Assembly (NCBI GenBank): GCA_900465675.1
Contig: UBJR01000006.1
Location: 1 to 64,000, forward strand
DNA: 64,000 bases
From: Hyphomicrobiales bacterium
GTDB lineage: Bacteria > Pseudomonadota > Alphaproteobacteria > Rhizobiales > Rhizobiaceae
Reading direction: 5' to 3'
In this document: positions 1 to 8,932 of the stretch, piece by piece
Numbering within the stretch: the stretch's first letter is position 1
How the letters are laid out: every line of letters begins with the position of its first letter
Program-made: the position numbers and the translations under genes
Notes under the pieces: generated by a model
What the model was told of the DNA's origin: nothing
Databases searched by the model: none
The model's input: only the letters and a program-made list of their open reading frames with translations

Positions 1-12
1 AGGGAAGTTACA

Positions 13-46
13 AAGGTGGCGGCAGCCGGATGAGGGGGCTGCACGC
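13..46. repeat. Partial GC-rich intergenic palindrome, family A
   Basis: This short stretch contains the segment GGTGGCGGCAGCCGGATGAG, identical to the right arm of two fuller palindromic elements in this window (4023-4163 and 22983-23101). Only one arm is visible before the window edge. It lies just downstream of the der stop codon. Such elements resemble the small intergenic palindromic repeats common in rhizobial genomes, but I cannot assign a named family by eye. Confidence 0.7.
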
Positions 47-66
47 TCCAGCCGAAATGACAGGCG

Positions 67-1482
67 CTAAGTCCGCCGCCTCTTCCCCTCGTAGGGGTTT
101 TCCTTCTCGCGGTAGTGGATCCGGATCGGCACGCTCGGCATGTCGAAATCGACGCGCAGGCTGTTGATCAGGAAGCGCGTGTAGGATTCCGGCAGGGAAT
201 CGGCGCGCGTGCAGGAAATCATGAAGGCCGGCGGGCGGGCCTTGACCTGCGTCATGTATTTCAGCTTCAGGCGGCGGCCGGAGACGGCGGGCGGCGGATG
301 CTGCACCTGCTGCTGCTCCAGCCAGCGATTGAGCTTCGAGGTCGAGATGCGCTTGTTCCAGATACGGTCGGTCTCGATGATCGACTGCATCAGCTTGTCG
401 AGCCCGCGGCCGGTCTGGCCGGAGATCGGCACGGCGCGAATGCCGCGCGCCTGCGGCAGCAGCCGCTCGGTCTTTTCCCGGAGATCGGCAAGCACGGCCT
501 GCGGATCCTCGATCATGTCCCACTTGTTGAAGGCGAGAACGGCGGCGCGGCCTTCGCGGATCACCAGATCCACCAGCTGCAGGTCCTGCTTTTCGAACGG
601 AATGGTCGAATCGAAGACGATCACCACCGTTTCGGCAAAGCGGATCGAGCGCAGCGAATCCGCAACCGACAGCTTTTCAAGCTTCTCGGTGACACGCGCC
701 TTTTTGCGCATGCCGGCGGTATCGAACATCTTGATGGTCCGGCCCTGCCAGTCCCACTCGACGGAAATGCTGTCGCGGGTAATGCCGGCTTCCGGACCCG
801 TCAGCAGACGGTCTTCGCCGAGAAAGCGGTTGATCAGCGTCGACTTGCCGGCATTCGGACGACCGATGATCGCCACGCGCAACGGCTTGGTGTCGTCGTA
901 CTCGGGCTCGTAGTCGTCGTCTTCGAATTCGTCTCGAACATCGACGTCGGTGACGGCGTCGTCTTCCTGCTTGGCATAGGCTCGGTCCTTGCCGATCGCC
1001 TCGACGATAGCGTCGCGCAGATCGAGCATGCCCTGGCCGTGCTCGGCAGAAATCGGCGTCGGTTCGCCGAGGCCGAGCGTATAGGCGTCGTAGAACCCGC
1101 CATCGGAACCCTTGGCTTCCGACTTGTTGGCAACCAGCACCACCGGCTTGCCGCGGCGGCGCAGCATCTCGGCGAGATCCTTGTCGACGGGCGTCAGCCC
1201 GAACTTGGCATCGACGACGAAGAGCGAAAGATCCGCCTCGTCGATCGCCGCTTCCGTCTGCAAACGCATGCGGCCCTGCAGGCTCTCTTCGTCGGCCTCT
1301 TCGAGACCGGCGGTATCGATAATGGTGAAGGTCAGGCCCATCAGCCGCGCGTCGCCGGGACGGCGGTCACGGGTAACGCCCGGCGTGTCATCGACAAGCG
1401 CCAGCTTCTTCCCAACCAGGCGGTTGAAAAGCGTCGATTTACCGACATTCGGGCGACCGACGATGGCGACCGTAAAACTCAT
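67..1482 (-). CDS. der: Ribosome-assembly GTPase Der (EngA)
   Basis: Der is an essential double-GTPase that acts in the cytoplasm in assembly of the 50S ribosomal subunit. The 471-residue product has two tandem G domains. The first has GRPNVGKST (about 9-17), DTAGL and NKSE; the second has GRPNAGKST (about 208-216), DTAGM and NKWD. An acidic linker ([13 protein letters not shown] region) joins them, and a KH-like C-terminal domain follows. Acidic linker expansion is common in alphaproteobacteria. The gene is 15 bp downstream of a YfgM-like gene on the same strand, a conserved proteobacterial arrangement, so co-transcription is likely. Length and motifs fit an intact protein. Confidence 0.97.
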   Translation of the reverse strand: MSFTVAIVGRPNVGKSTLFNRLVGKKLALVDDTPGVTRDRRPGDARLMGLTFTIIDTAGLEEADEESLQGRMRLQTEAAIDEADLSLFVVDAKFGLTPVDKDLAEMLRRRGKPVVLVANKSEAKGSDGGFYDAYTLGLGEPTPISAEHGQGMLDLRDAIVEAIGKDRAYAKQEDDAVTDVDVRDEFEDDDYEPEYDDTKPLRVAIIGRPNAGKSTLINRFLGEDRLLTGPEAGITRDSISVEWDWQGRTIKMFDTAGMRKKARVTEKLEKLSVADSLRSIRFAETVVIVFDSTIPFEKQDLQLVDLVIREGRAAVLAFNKWDMIEDPQAVLADLREKTERLLPQARGIRAVPISGQTGRGLDKLMQSIIETDRIWNKRISTSKLNRWLEQQQVQHPPPAVSGRRLKLKYMTQVKARPPAFMISCTRADSLPESYTRFLINSLRVDFDMPSVPIRIHYREKENPYEGKRRRT

Positions 1483-1497
1483 CAGGTTTCCTTAAGC

Positions 1498-2181
1498 TCA
1501 GCCCTGTGCGGCGGGCGCTTTGCCGGATGCGGTGATATTATCAAGCATCATCTGCGCCCGGTTGGCAACATTGCGCGGGCTCGCGGCATCTTCAGTGATC
1601 TGCGTGAACCAGGTACGCGCCTGCGCCATGTTGCCGGCCTTGTAGGCAGCAATGCCGAGCGCTTCGCGGGCCGAGTGACGGAAGGCATTGGCCGGGATCG
1701 CCATGTCCTCGAGTTCGGCAACGACCTGGTCGTAGGTACCGGTGTCGATCAGCAACCAGCCGGCGCGAAGCTTGGCGGCACTGCGCACGGCTTCCGGAAC
1801 CGACTGATCCTTGCCGATCACCTGGAAGGCAGCAACGGCGCCGGCATTATCGCCCTTGGCCGACAGGACAGTCGCGGCGCGCATGCGGGCCAGAACCGGA
1901 TAGGCGCCATGGCCTTCCTTCTCCAGCTTGTCGAGAGCTGCGATCGCTTCGTCGTTCTTGTTCTCGTCTGCCAGCTTCATCGCCGCCAGGAACTGGTCGC
2001 CGGTGCTGGACGAGGCATTGTCGTCCCAATACTGGTAGACCTTGAAGCCGACGGTGCCGAGAACGATCAGGACGGCGAGCGCGATCAGGTAGCGGCCAAA
2101 GCGGCGCCATGCGCCCTTCATCTGGTCCGAACGCAGTTCCTCATTGACTTCACGAATGAAGCTGTCGTCGTTGAATGCCAT
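1498..2181 (-). CDS. YfgM-like tetratricopeptide membrane protein
   Basis: The 227-residue product has a short cytoplasmic N-terminus rich in acidic residues, one transmembrane segment (about residues 31-50, LIALAVLIVLGTVGFKVYQY) and a C-terminal periplasmic TPR-like domain built of alanine-rich helical hairpins. This is the layout of the YfgM/TPR_21 family, known in E. coli as an ancillary SecYEG and periplasmic chaperone partner. It sits directly upstream of der, and in E. coli yfgM also lies next to bamB-der. bamB is absent between the two here. The family call is good; an exact role in this organism is inference. Confidence 0.85.
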   Translation of the reverse strand: MAFNDDSFIREVNEELRSDQMKGAWRRFGRYLIALAVLIVLGTVGFKVYQYWDDNASSSTGDQFLAAMKLADENKNDEAIAALDKLEKEGHGAYPVLARMRAATVLSAKGDNAGAVAAFQVIGKDQSVPEAVRSAAKLRAGWLLIDTGTYDQVVAELEDMAIPANAFRHSAREALGIAAYKAGNMAQARTWFTQITEDAASPRNVANRAQMMLDNITASGKAPAAQG

Positions 2182-2281
2182 TCTCGTCTCCGGCAGGAAA
2201 AGCCCAGTTTATGCGTTTGCGCATATTGTTGGGCCTTCTACCCCATTTTGCGGCCGATGTAAGGGGGATATCTGAGAATCC

Positions 2282-2878
2282 TCAGGAAGCCAGCATCGGC
2301 AGCGGCGCCACGCCGATCAGCCATTCATGCACCCGCCAGATCATCAATGCCCAGACGATGACGCCGATGACCACGGCATAGAGATCGTATTTGCCAGAAA
2401 CGAACACCGGAAGGGTGATCTCGCCGCGGCGCCAGCGGCGCTTCAGCGAGATACGCAGGATGACGCCCCAGGCGAGAAACGCCGCAAACAGCAGGACGGA
2501 ATAGGCCTCGCCATTCGACAGCAGATGGGCAAGCGCCCAGATCTTCACCGAAAGCACGACGGGATGCTTGGTCTTTGCCCGGATATGGCCGGCCGGCAGA
2601 AAGCCGGCGACAAAACAGATGACGGCGACAAGCATCAGCGTGACGGTCAGATGCGCCATGCCCGCCGGCGGATTGTAGAGCATACCGATCGGCTCGCTGC
2701 GCGCCGTCACGAATGCGTAGGCGACGAACACAAGCGTCAGGATGCTGGCGATCGAATGGAAGGCGATCCACACGGGCTTGCCGAGCTTCTCGATTATCGC
2801 CAGCCGGAAGCCGGGTGCGACGACGCGGATCAGATGAAGACCGAGGAAAAGAACGAGGCTTAAGGCAAGCAAGGCCAT
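2282..2878 (-). CDS. NnrU family membrane protein
   Basis: The 198-residue product is an integral membrane protein with about six hydrophobic segments. It begins MALLALSLVLFLGLHLIRVV and carries the conserved HPVVLSVKIWALAHLLSNG region typical of NnrU. NnrU proteins were named for linkage to nitrite/nitric-oxide reductase genes in denitrifiers, and relatives include a plant 15-cis-zeta-carotene isomerase. I chose the ATG at 2878 because an AGGA-type ribosome-binding site lies about 9 bases upstream; a longer reading begins with an unlikely arginine-rich leader. No denitrification genes are nearby, so a role in NO metabolism is not supported by context. Confidence 0.85.
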   Translation of the reverse strand: MALLALSLVLFLGLHLIRVVAPGFRLAIIEKLGKPVWIAFHSIASILTLVFVAYAFVTARSEPIGMLYNPPAGMAHLTVTLMLVAVICFVAGFLPAGHIRAKTKHPVVLSVKIWALAHLLSNGEAYSVLLFAAFLAWGVILRISLKRRWRRGEITLPVFVSGKYDLYAVVIGVIVWALMIWRVHEWLIGVAPLPMLAS

Positions 2879-2997
2879 GGCTGATATTCCTGATTGATAG
2901 ATGCTGATGCTGGATACCGGTTGACCGGCGAAAATGCCAGCGCGACCGCAGCTTCGCCGCAATTCTGTAACAGGAAAGCCGCAAACAAATTGTCGCG

Positions 2998-3999
2998 GTG
3001 CCCATGTTTCGTTCCATTTCCTCTGCCTGTCTCGCCCTTTCCGTTGCCCTGCCCTCCGCAGCCATCGCTGCCGATCAGCCGAAGCAGCTCGTCATCATTT
3101 CCTTCGACGGCGCCCATGACAACGCGCTCTGGCAGAAGAGCCGCGAGATGGCGGCCAAGAACGGCGCGCATTTCACCTATTTCCTCTCCTGCACCTTCCT
3201 GATGAATCAGGATGCGAAGAAGGCCTACCAAGCCCCTCATCAGAAACGCGGAAAGTCGAATGTCGGCTTCGCCCAGAGCGACGACGAGATCCGCGAGCGT
3301 CTCGGCAATATCTGGCACGCCCATCTGGAGGGACACGACATCTCCAGCCACGCCTGCGGCCATTTCGACGGCCGCCAATGGAGCAGCGCCGACTGGTCGG
3401 ATGAATACGCGACCTTCAAGGCGACGCTGAAGAATGCCTGGAAGGGCGTCGGTCTGCAGGAGCCTGATGGCTGGCAGGATCTCGCCGATCACGGCATCAA
3501 GGGGTTCCGCGCCCCCTACCTCTCGGCAACGGCGGGCAGCGACATGATCACGGCAGAAAAGAAGGCGGGCTTCACCTACGACGCCAGCCTCGTCACCAAG
3601 GGACCGGCCATGCCCGTCATCGAAGACGGCATCATCCGCTTCGGCCTGCCGCTGATCCCCGAGGGACCGAAGGACCGTCCGATCATCGGCATGGACTACA
3701 ACCTCTTCGTCCGCCACTCCAAGGGCGAGGAAGACGCCGCCGACAGCAAGACCTTCGAGGACCGCTCCTACGCCGCCTTCAAGGAAGCCTTCGACAAGCA
3801 ATATGCGGGCAACCGCATCCCGCTGCAGCTCGGCTTCCATTTCGTGGAGATGAACGGCGGCGCCTACTGGCGGGCGCTCGACCGGCTGGTCAGCGACGTC
3901 TGCCATAGGAGCGATGTCGCTTGCGTCAGCTATTCCGAGGCGATTCCGATGATTCTGGCGCGCGGGAAATTGAAAGACCAGGACGCTTCGGGGTTGTAA
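2998..3999 (+). CDS. Secreted polysaccharide deacetylase family protein
   Basis: The product (about 333 residues) starts with a clear signal peptide (MFRSISSACLALSVALPSAAIAA) and continues into a NodB-like carbohydrate esterase 4 fold. VIISFDGAHD is the first catalytic/metal motif (Asp in SFDGAHD), and HDISSHACGHFDG supplies the metal-binding HxxxH-type motif. GFRAPYL matches the conserved RxPY motif. It is therefore expected to remove acyl groups from an envelope or exported polysaccharide in the periplasm; the substrate is unknown. The start is uncertain: GTG 2998 and ATG 3004 both precede the signal peptide, and the AGGAAA at 2972-2977 is distant from either. It is transcribed away from nnrU. 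Confidence 0.85.
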   Translation: MPMFRSISSACLALSVALPSAAIAADQPKQLVIISFDGAHDNALWQKSREMAAKNGAHFTYFLSCTFLMNQDAKKAYQAPHQKRGKSNVGFAQSDDEIRERLGNIWHAHLEGHDISSHACGHFDGRQWSSADWSDEYATFKATLKNAWKGVGLQEPDGWQDLADHGIKGFRAPYLSATAGSDMITAEKKAGFTYDASLVTKGPAMPVIEDGIIRFGLPLIPEGPKDRPIIGMDYNLFVRHSKGEEDAADSKTFEDRSYAAFKEAFDKQYAGNRIPLQLGFHFVEMNGGAYWRALDRLVSDVCHRSDVACVSYSEAIPMILARGKLKDQDASGL

Positions 4000-4022
4000 C
4001 GTCTGCTGGCGTCAGCGCAAGC

Positions 4023-4163
4023 GGCCCCCTCATCCGCCCTTCGGGCACCTTCTCCCCGCTGGGGAGAAGGGAAGTCTGGCGGCATCCCCTCAAGGAATCG
4101 AGCGTCCCAGGCTGGTCCCTTCTCCCCCCGAGGAGAAGGTGGCGGCAGCCGGATGAGGGGGCT
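4023..4163. repeat. Intergenic palindromic element, family A, full copy
   Basis: Two inverted arms, about 4023-4070 and 4117-4163, each contain CCTTCTCCCC/GGGGAGAAGG and the outer CCCCTCATCCG/CGGATGAGGGG. They flank a spacer of about 45 bp. The element occupies almost the whole gap between the convergent stops of the deacetylase and bacA genes and could fold as a long hairpin. A near-identical copy lies at 22983-23101 and a half copy at 13-46. Confidence 0.88.
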
Positions 4164-4191
4164 GCTCGCTCGAGGCCTTCATCAAGCTACC

Positions 4192-5457
4192 TCAGCCGTC
4201 CTGGTGGACCACCCCACCTTCGCGATCCAGATACCGCTGGTCGATATCAGGCAGTGGCTCGTCGTCGATCGCTGCTTCAAAAGCCTTCAAGCGCTTCTGA
4301 ATTGATAGAAGTTCGATGATCGTCGTCCAGGAACTGACGAGATACTGGAACGAGTTCGCCACCTGTCCAAAGGCCGTAGATATCTGCTGCCAGATCCCCA
4401 GCGTTATCTTGTGGGCAACAAAGGTCGGGACCAGCACAAAATAGATGAAGATCGCGTCGAGCTGGCCGTACGAGTACCGGGCAAAATTGAAGTAGACGTA
4501 ATGGAAATACATCCGGAAATAGTTGCGTTGGACGTTTGCAAACAGCTCCCTGACGGTCAGCGGCTGCGCGCGTTCAGCGTGGTCTTCGCCGTAAACCAAC
4601 TCTTTCCGGTAGGCAGCTTCGACACGCTGATTGCGGAAGTTCAGCCCTGGCAGTTTGATACCCACAACGGCCAAAAGAACCGTTCCTAGAACGGACCAAC
4701 CGAGCGCCAGCCATACGAGCGAGTTAGGGACAGCACCCAGGATCGGCAAATCGGTGACGTAATGTGACAGTCCGGAAAGGATCGGCAAGAACACGATCAG
4801 TGTCATCACCGCACCGATGAGGCTAATCCCAAGTCCTTCCAGAATATTCGCGAAGCGCATCGTATCTTCCTGAACGCGCTGCGATGCTCCTTCGATATGG
4901 CGAAGCTTTTCCCACTTTGACATGTAAAAATTGTTCATCGCTGTACGCCAACGAAAAACATAGTGGTTGATCAGGAACGCCGACAACACGGCAACCACGA
5001 CGCCCACTGCCCCAATCTCAAGGAATTTCAGCAGAAGATAGTAAAAGTCCTCGTTCGTGATACCGGGCTTTCCAGCAAGCGCATTCTGGAGAAGATCGAA
5101 GAAGGGACCGCGCCAAACATTGATCGCCACGTCCATTTGCACGCCGAAGTACGTAATGAATATGAGAAGCGCGGACCCCCATACCGACCAGAGCTTCCAC
5201 GGATGGCTCCGGGCTATAACGTGCCAAGCACTGCAGAACAGCACGCAGGCCACCATAAAGAAGACATAAAACAGCAGGTTAGTCGGCGCTACAAAAAACG
5301 CAGCACCAACGGGCTGCGCGTCTTCGGCCAAGGGCGGGAAACCTAGGCTTGTCAGCAAACCGACGCCGACGAAATACCATATAAAGACACAAGCAAGTGC
5401 CCATATCGCTGCTGAAATGAAGAACAGCTTCGGCTGCGGGAAGAAGGAATGAAACAC
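4192..5457 (-). CDS. bacA: BacA/SbmA family peptide transporter
   Basis: The 421-residue product matches the BacA/SbmA family in length and layout: about seven hydrophobic segments, the SHPWKLWSVWGSALLIF region, GPFFDLLQNAL, FRWRTAMNNFYMSKWEKLRHIEGASQRVQED and the C-terminal STAFGQVANSFQYLVSSWTTIIEL segment. It has no ATPase domain. Family members import antimicrobial and proline-rich peptides across the inner membrane and are needed for rhizobial survival against plant NCR peptides and for VLCFA modification of lipid A. The gene is visibly lower in GC than its neighbours and is isolated between a palindromic repeat and an MFS gene. It could be a second bacA-like copy; this cannot be decided here. 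Confidence 0.88.
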   Translation of the reverse strand: MFHSFFPQPKLFFISAAIWALACVFIWYFVGVGLLTSLGFPPLAEDAQPVGAAFFVAPTNLLFYVFFMVACVLFCSAWHVIARSHPWKLWSVWGSALLIFITYFGVQMDVAINVWRGPFFDLLQNALAGKPGITNEDFYYLLLKFLEIGAVGVVVAVLSAFLINHYVFRWRTAMNNFYMSKWEKLRHIEGASQRVQEDTMRFANILEGLGISLIGAVMTLIVFLPILSGLSHYVTDLPILGAVPNSLVWLALGWSVLGTVLLAVVGIKLPGLNFRNQRVEAAYRKELVYGEDHAERAQPLTVRELFANVQRNYFRMYFHYVYFNFARYSYGQLDAIFIYFVLVPTFVAHKITLGIWQQISTAFGQVANSFQYLVSSWTTIIELLSIQKRLKAFEAAIDDEPLPDIDQRYLDREGGVVHQDG

Positions 5458-5579
5458 TAGGGGGCGCTTTCCTGAACTGGAACCTTGGGAGCATCAGCAA
5501 ACACTGATTGTGCGGGAAATTAAGGCAGTTCGAAGAAGGCAGCAATGGCCGCGGGCCATTCTTACGTATTTGTAACGGC

Positions 5580-6761
5580 TTATCCCAGTTTCTTGATGAC
5601 CGGCAGCACGAGGAGCGCGCAGACGACGAGTGCGGCCGCCGCCATATAGGTCGGCAGCGTGAAGCTGCCGGTGCCCTGCGCCACCCAGCCGGCGACCAGC
5701 GGCCCGACGATCTGGCCGAGCCCGAAAGCCGCCGTCATCATCGCGAAGATCCGCCGCGGGCTATCGGGCGACAGCTTACGGCCGATCTGCAGGCCGAAGG
5801 CGGTGATGGCCAGAAAGGTCGCGCCGAACAACCCGCCGCCGATCAGCGGCGCCAGCGAATGCGGCAGCATGACGGTGGCCAGAACGCCCGCCGCTTCAAC
5901 CACCAGCGCGGCCACATAGACGCCACCGAGGCCAAGCGGCTTGACGAAGGGCTTCCAGGCAAACAGCGCGACCGCCGATGTCAGCCCGGCGATGAACCAG
6001 CAGAGGAACTCCACCATCTGGCCTGCCGCATCCATGCGCGCGATGGCAACGAGGAAGGTGGCGGTGATCACATAGCCGAAGCCGAAGATCCCGTAGGAGA
6101 GCGTCACCAGCATCATCGGCCGGTTCCAGCGGATGGCAGGCTCCGGCCCTGACTGCTGCGAACGTGCCGGGCCGGCCGGCAGCAGATAGCAGACGGCGGC
6201 AAGACTGACCGCAGAGAAGATCGCCCCGCCGAACCAGTCGGCTCGCCAGGCGCCGACACCGGGATAGAGGAGACCGATCAGCAGCACCATGACCGACGAC
6301 AGCGCGATCCCTGCCCCCGGCCCGCCGAAATGCGCCGATTGGACATGGTCGTTGCCGGCAGCCGCCCCATGGCTGAGCACGATCGACGAGGTGAAGATCA
6401 TCGCAAAGGCACTGGCGAGACCGGCGAGGAAGCGGATTGCGGCGAAGACGGGCACGGAGGTCGTGACGCCCATCGCCGCCAGTAGCAGCGTGCTGAGTGC
6501 CAGAGCCGACAGCGCCACGAAGCGCTCCCGCCCCGCGGCCCAACCATAGGCGGCAAGAATGGCACCCGCGAGATAACCGACGAAATTCGCCGAGGCGATG
6601 AAGCCTGCATCCGATGCCGAGAGCGGAACGCCGCTCATCATGCCCGGCAGGATCGGCGTGTAGGAGAAGCGCCCGAAGCCCATGGCCGCGGCCATGGCGA
6701 TCATCCCGGCAAGCGCCGTTCGGAACAGACTGACGGGCTCATTGTCATTGCGTGCCAACAT
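5580..6761 (-). CDS. YbfB/YjiJ family MFS transporter
   Basis: The product of about 393 residues has about twelve hydrophobic segments and the MAAAMGFGRFSYTPILPGMM N-terminal signature of YbfB/YjiJ-type major facilitator proteins. The substrate is unknown; family members are usually annotated as putative effluxers. I prefer the ATG at 6761, because the longer reading needs a TTG at 6800. It is divergent from a PadR-type repressor, and the gap carries palindromic sequences (6857-6885). The pair therefore looks like a regulator and its target exporter, as in many PadR-controlled efflux systems; that link is inferred from position only. Confidence 0.8.
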   Translation of the reverse strand: MLARNDNEPVSLFRTALAGMIAMAAAMGFGRFSYTPILPGMMSGVPLSASDAGFIASANFVGYLAGAILAAYGWAAGRERFVALSALALSTLLLAAMGVTTSVPVFAAIRFLAGLASAFAMIFTSSIVLSHGAAAGNDHVQSAHFGGPGAGIALSSVMVLLIGLLYPGVGAWRADWFGGAIFSAVSLAAVCYLLPAGPARSQQSGPEPAIRWNRPMMLVTLSYGIFGFGYVITATFLVAIARMDAAGQMVEFLCWFIAGLTSAVALFAWKPFVKPLGLGGVYVAALVVEAAGVLATVMLPHSLAPLIGGGLFGATFLAITAFGLQIGRKLSPDSPRRIFAMMTAAFGLGQIVGPLVAGWVAQGTGSFTLPTYMAAAALVVCALLVLPVIKKLG

Positions 6762-6856
6762 GCCACGCTTATCGCGCCGTTCTTGCTGCACCGCAAACAA
6801 GTAATTCTCATCGATCGATCAATTTCAGAAATTCGAGATGTGCATCTTGAAACGCA

Positions 6857-6885
6857 ATATCGTACGATATATGTTTTACGACATA
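6857..6885. promoter_or_regulatory. Operator-like palindromes between PadR and MFS genes
   Basis: ATATCGTACGATAT at 6857-6870 is a perfect 14-bp palindrome. It is followed by the inverted repeat TATGT-N6-ACATA at 6870-6885, and CGATAT recurs at 6891-6896. PadR-family proteins commonly bind ATGT/ACAT dyads. The site is about 35-65 bp upstream of the padR start and inside the divergent promoter region, so autoregulation plus control of the MFS gene is a reasonable inference. Confidence 0.65.
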
Positions 6886-6919
6886 GCATTCGATATGACT
6901 AACGATGAAAGGAAGAGCT

Positions 6920-7504
6920 ATGAGAGGCTTTAGAGGCGGCGGCATGTTCGGCGATGCGATCCGCATGGGCATGGGCCGGAAATTTTCGGCAGGCGATCTG
7001 CAGATCGTGCTTCTGGCGCTGCTCAACGAGCAGCCGCGCCACGGCTATGAACTGATCAAGGTGCTGGAAGAGCGCTCCGGCGGCTTCTACGTGCCGAGCC
7101 CCGGGGTCATCTACCCGGCGCTGACCTATCTGGAAGAAACCGGCCTGACTGAAGTCGAGGCCGAGGGCACCAAGAAGCTCTACAAGATCACCGAAAGCGG
7201 CAAGCGCAAGGTCGAGGAGAACCGCGCCATGATTGACGGCATTTTCAGCAAGCTTGAGCGCGTCGGCGAGAAGATGGCCTTCGTCAACCGCATGTTCGAT
7301 CCGGAACAGCATGGCCGCCGCCACGAGGAGAACGAGGAGTTCATGCGCGACGACCGTGAGGTTCGCGCCGCCCGCGAACTGCTTCGCTCGGCGCTGCGCA
7401 TGCGCCATCCCTGGTCACCGGCTGAAGCGGTCCGGATTTCGGGCATCCTGGAGCGCGCCGCCATGGAAATCCTCCAGGGCGGTGATGCCAAGCCGCAAGG
7501 CTGA
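6920..7504 (+). CDS. PadR family transcriptional regulator
   Basis: The 194-residue product has the PadR winged-helix domain: DLQIVLLALLNEQPRHGYELIKVLEE, then SPGVIYPALTYLEETGL and the wing GTKKLYKITESGK. A helical C-terminal region that serves as dimerisation or effector domain follows. The N-terminal MRGFRGGGMFGDAIRMGMGRKF leader is glycine/arginine rich, as in many alphaproteobacterial PadR proteins. ATG 6920 is preferred over ATG 6905 because GGAAGAG sits just before it. Palindromes upstream suggest autoregulation together with the divergent MFS gene. Confidence 0.9.
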   Translation: MRGFRGGGMFGDAIRMGMGRKFSAGDLQIVLLALLNEQPRHGYELIKVLEERSGGFYVPSPGVIYPALTYLEETGLTEVEAEGTKKLYKITESGKRKVEENRAMIDGIFSKLERVGEKMAFVNRMFDPEQHGRRHEENEEFMRDDREVRAARELLRSALRMRHPWSPAEAVRISGILERAAMEILQGGDAKPQG

Positions 7505-7521
7505 GCTGTCCACAGCAGACC

Positions 7522-8754
7522 TTAAAGCGGACTGCCGTCGCGCGTTGCGTGGCGGCCGTCTTTTTGCAGGACGGGGCCGATCTGTGCCATGTCGCGCCGT
7601 ACCGAACTACCCGGCAGCCCATCGCGCTCGGCGACCCAATATCCGGCAACGCCAATCGCCATCATCACCGCAAACAGTGGAACGGCCACGGCCGATTTTC
7701 TGAACCGCCCGAAGCGGATCGGCTTTTCGATCAGCAGATAAGTCAGGGCTGCAAGGGCAAAGCCGGCGGCGAGCAGGCCGATGCGAACGGAAAGCGCCGG
7801 CGTGTCCTTCTCGACGATGTAGCCGAACGACAAGAGCGGCCAGTGCCACAGATAAAGCGGATAGCTGATCAGGCCGACGGCGATGGCAATCGGATTGCTG
7901 AAGATCGCCTGTTTCAGGAATGCGGTCTTTCCGGCAGCGATCACCAGCACGGCGCCGAGAACCGGTGCGGCGGCGATGATGCCCGGAAAAGCCTGCTTCT
8001 CGCGGATCAGCGCGAAACTTAGAACCAGCAACACGATGCCGGAGATGGCGGCGGCATTGGCCGCCGGTTTCGAGAGATTGCCGCGGGACCGCTCAAGCTC
8101 GGCCAGTGCAGCACCGGCAAGCAGCTCCCAGAAGCGGGTAATCGGCAGGTAGAATGCCGTTGTCCGGTCAAGGTAGACGATGACCAGATTGGCAATCATC
8201 GAGACAAGCGCCACGACGGCGATCGTCTTGATCACGTTCATGCCGCGCCGCCAGGCAATCCAGGCCGCCAGTGGCCAGACGATGTAGAATTGCTCCTCGA
8301 CCCCGAGCGACCAGAGATGCAGCAGCGGATTGGAAATCCCGCCATCCTTCTGGCTGCCGATCTCGAACCAGAACAGCAGGTTGGCGACGAAACCGGCGCC
8401 GCCCGCCACATGCTCTCCAAGCTCCCGGTTGTCGGCCGCCGACAAGGCGATCCAGCCAACGCACAGGCAGAACAGCAGCACGGCGATCAGCGCCGGAAAA
8501 ATCCGGCGGATGCGGCGGCTATAGAAATCGAAGATCGAGAAGCGGTCGTCATGCAGCTGCTGCAGGATATGCCCGCTGATCAGATAGCCCGAAATCACGA
8601 AGAAGATATCGACGCCGACAAGGCCGCCCGGCAGCCAGGTGGGAAAGGCATGGAAGATGACGACGGACAGAACCGCGACGGCGCGCAGCCCGTCGATATC
8701 CGAGCGATAGCCGTGCTGAACGGCCGATCCACTGCCCTGTTGTCTCTGCAGCAT
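7522..8754 (-). CDS. Acyltransferase 3 family membrane protein, SGNH domain absent
   Basis: The 410-residue product is an OafA/YrhL-type acyltransferase. YRSDIDGLRAVAVLSVVIFH contains the conserved R..DGLRA motif; GVDIFFVISGYLI, LHLWSLGVEEQFYIVWPL and YPLYLWHWPLLSF follow. About ten membrane segments are visible. Such enzymes transfer acyl groups to cell-surface sugars. The sequence closely resembles the subtype normally fused to a C-terminal SGNH hydrolase domain of about 200-250 residues, but here it stops about 30 residues after the last helix. ATG 8754 has GGAGG 7 bases upstream. Substrate unknown. Confidence 0.85.
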   Translation of the reverse strand: MLQRQQGSGSAVQHGYRSDIDGLRAVAVLSVVIFHAFPTWLPGGLVGVDIFFVISGYLISGHILQQLHDDRFSIFDFYSRRIRRIFPALIAVLLFCLCVGWIALSAADNRELGEHVAGGAGFVANLLFWFEIGSQKDGGISNPLLHLWSLGVEEQFYIVWPLAAWIAWRRGMNVIKTIAVVALVSMIANLVIVYLDRTTAFYLPITRFWELLAGAALAELERSRGNLSKPAANAAAISGIVLLVLSFALIREKQAFPGIIAAAPVLGAVLVIAAGKTAFLKQAIFSNPIAIAVGLISYPLYLWHWPLLSFGYIVEKDTPALSVRIGLLAAGFALAALTYLLIEKPIRFGRFRKSAVAVPLFAVMMAIGVAGYWVAERDGLPGSSVRRDMAQIGPVLQKDGRHATRDGSPL

Positions 8755-8932
8755 TCCCGACCCTCCGCAACAGCCGGCGGGCAAGGCAACGGTTCAGCCG
8801 GCATGTCTCAAGCGGTACCGCGGAAATGCCGCAGCCGCTAATCGGCCATAGGCGGTAGACGCCTGAATATTCGGATGAGTGTGGTGCTAAGCCTGGCCGC
8901 CGGGCGCCGTAAAGGAGGAGCGCCCTACCCGG

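Noticed and set aside
115..2262. Long open frame antisense to der and the YfgM-like gene (715 codons)
   Set aside because: It lies opposite two well-conserved genes, is rich in Arg/Gly/His without any domain and reflects high-GC codon bias.
2860..3906. 348-codon minus-strand frame over the deacetylase gene
   Set aside because: The plus strand encodes a clear NodB-type protein with signal peptide.
4023..4163. Considered as a CRISPR array or IS inverted repeats
   Set aside because: No regular repeat-spacer unit and no transposase gene; a single palindrome per site.
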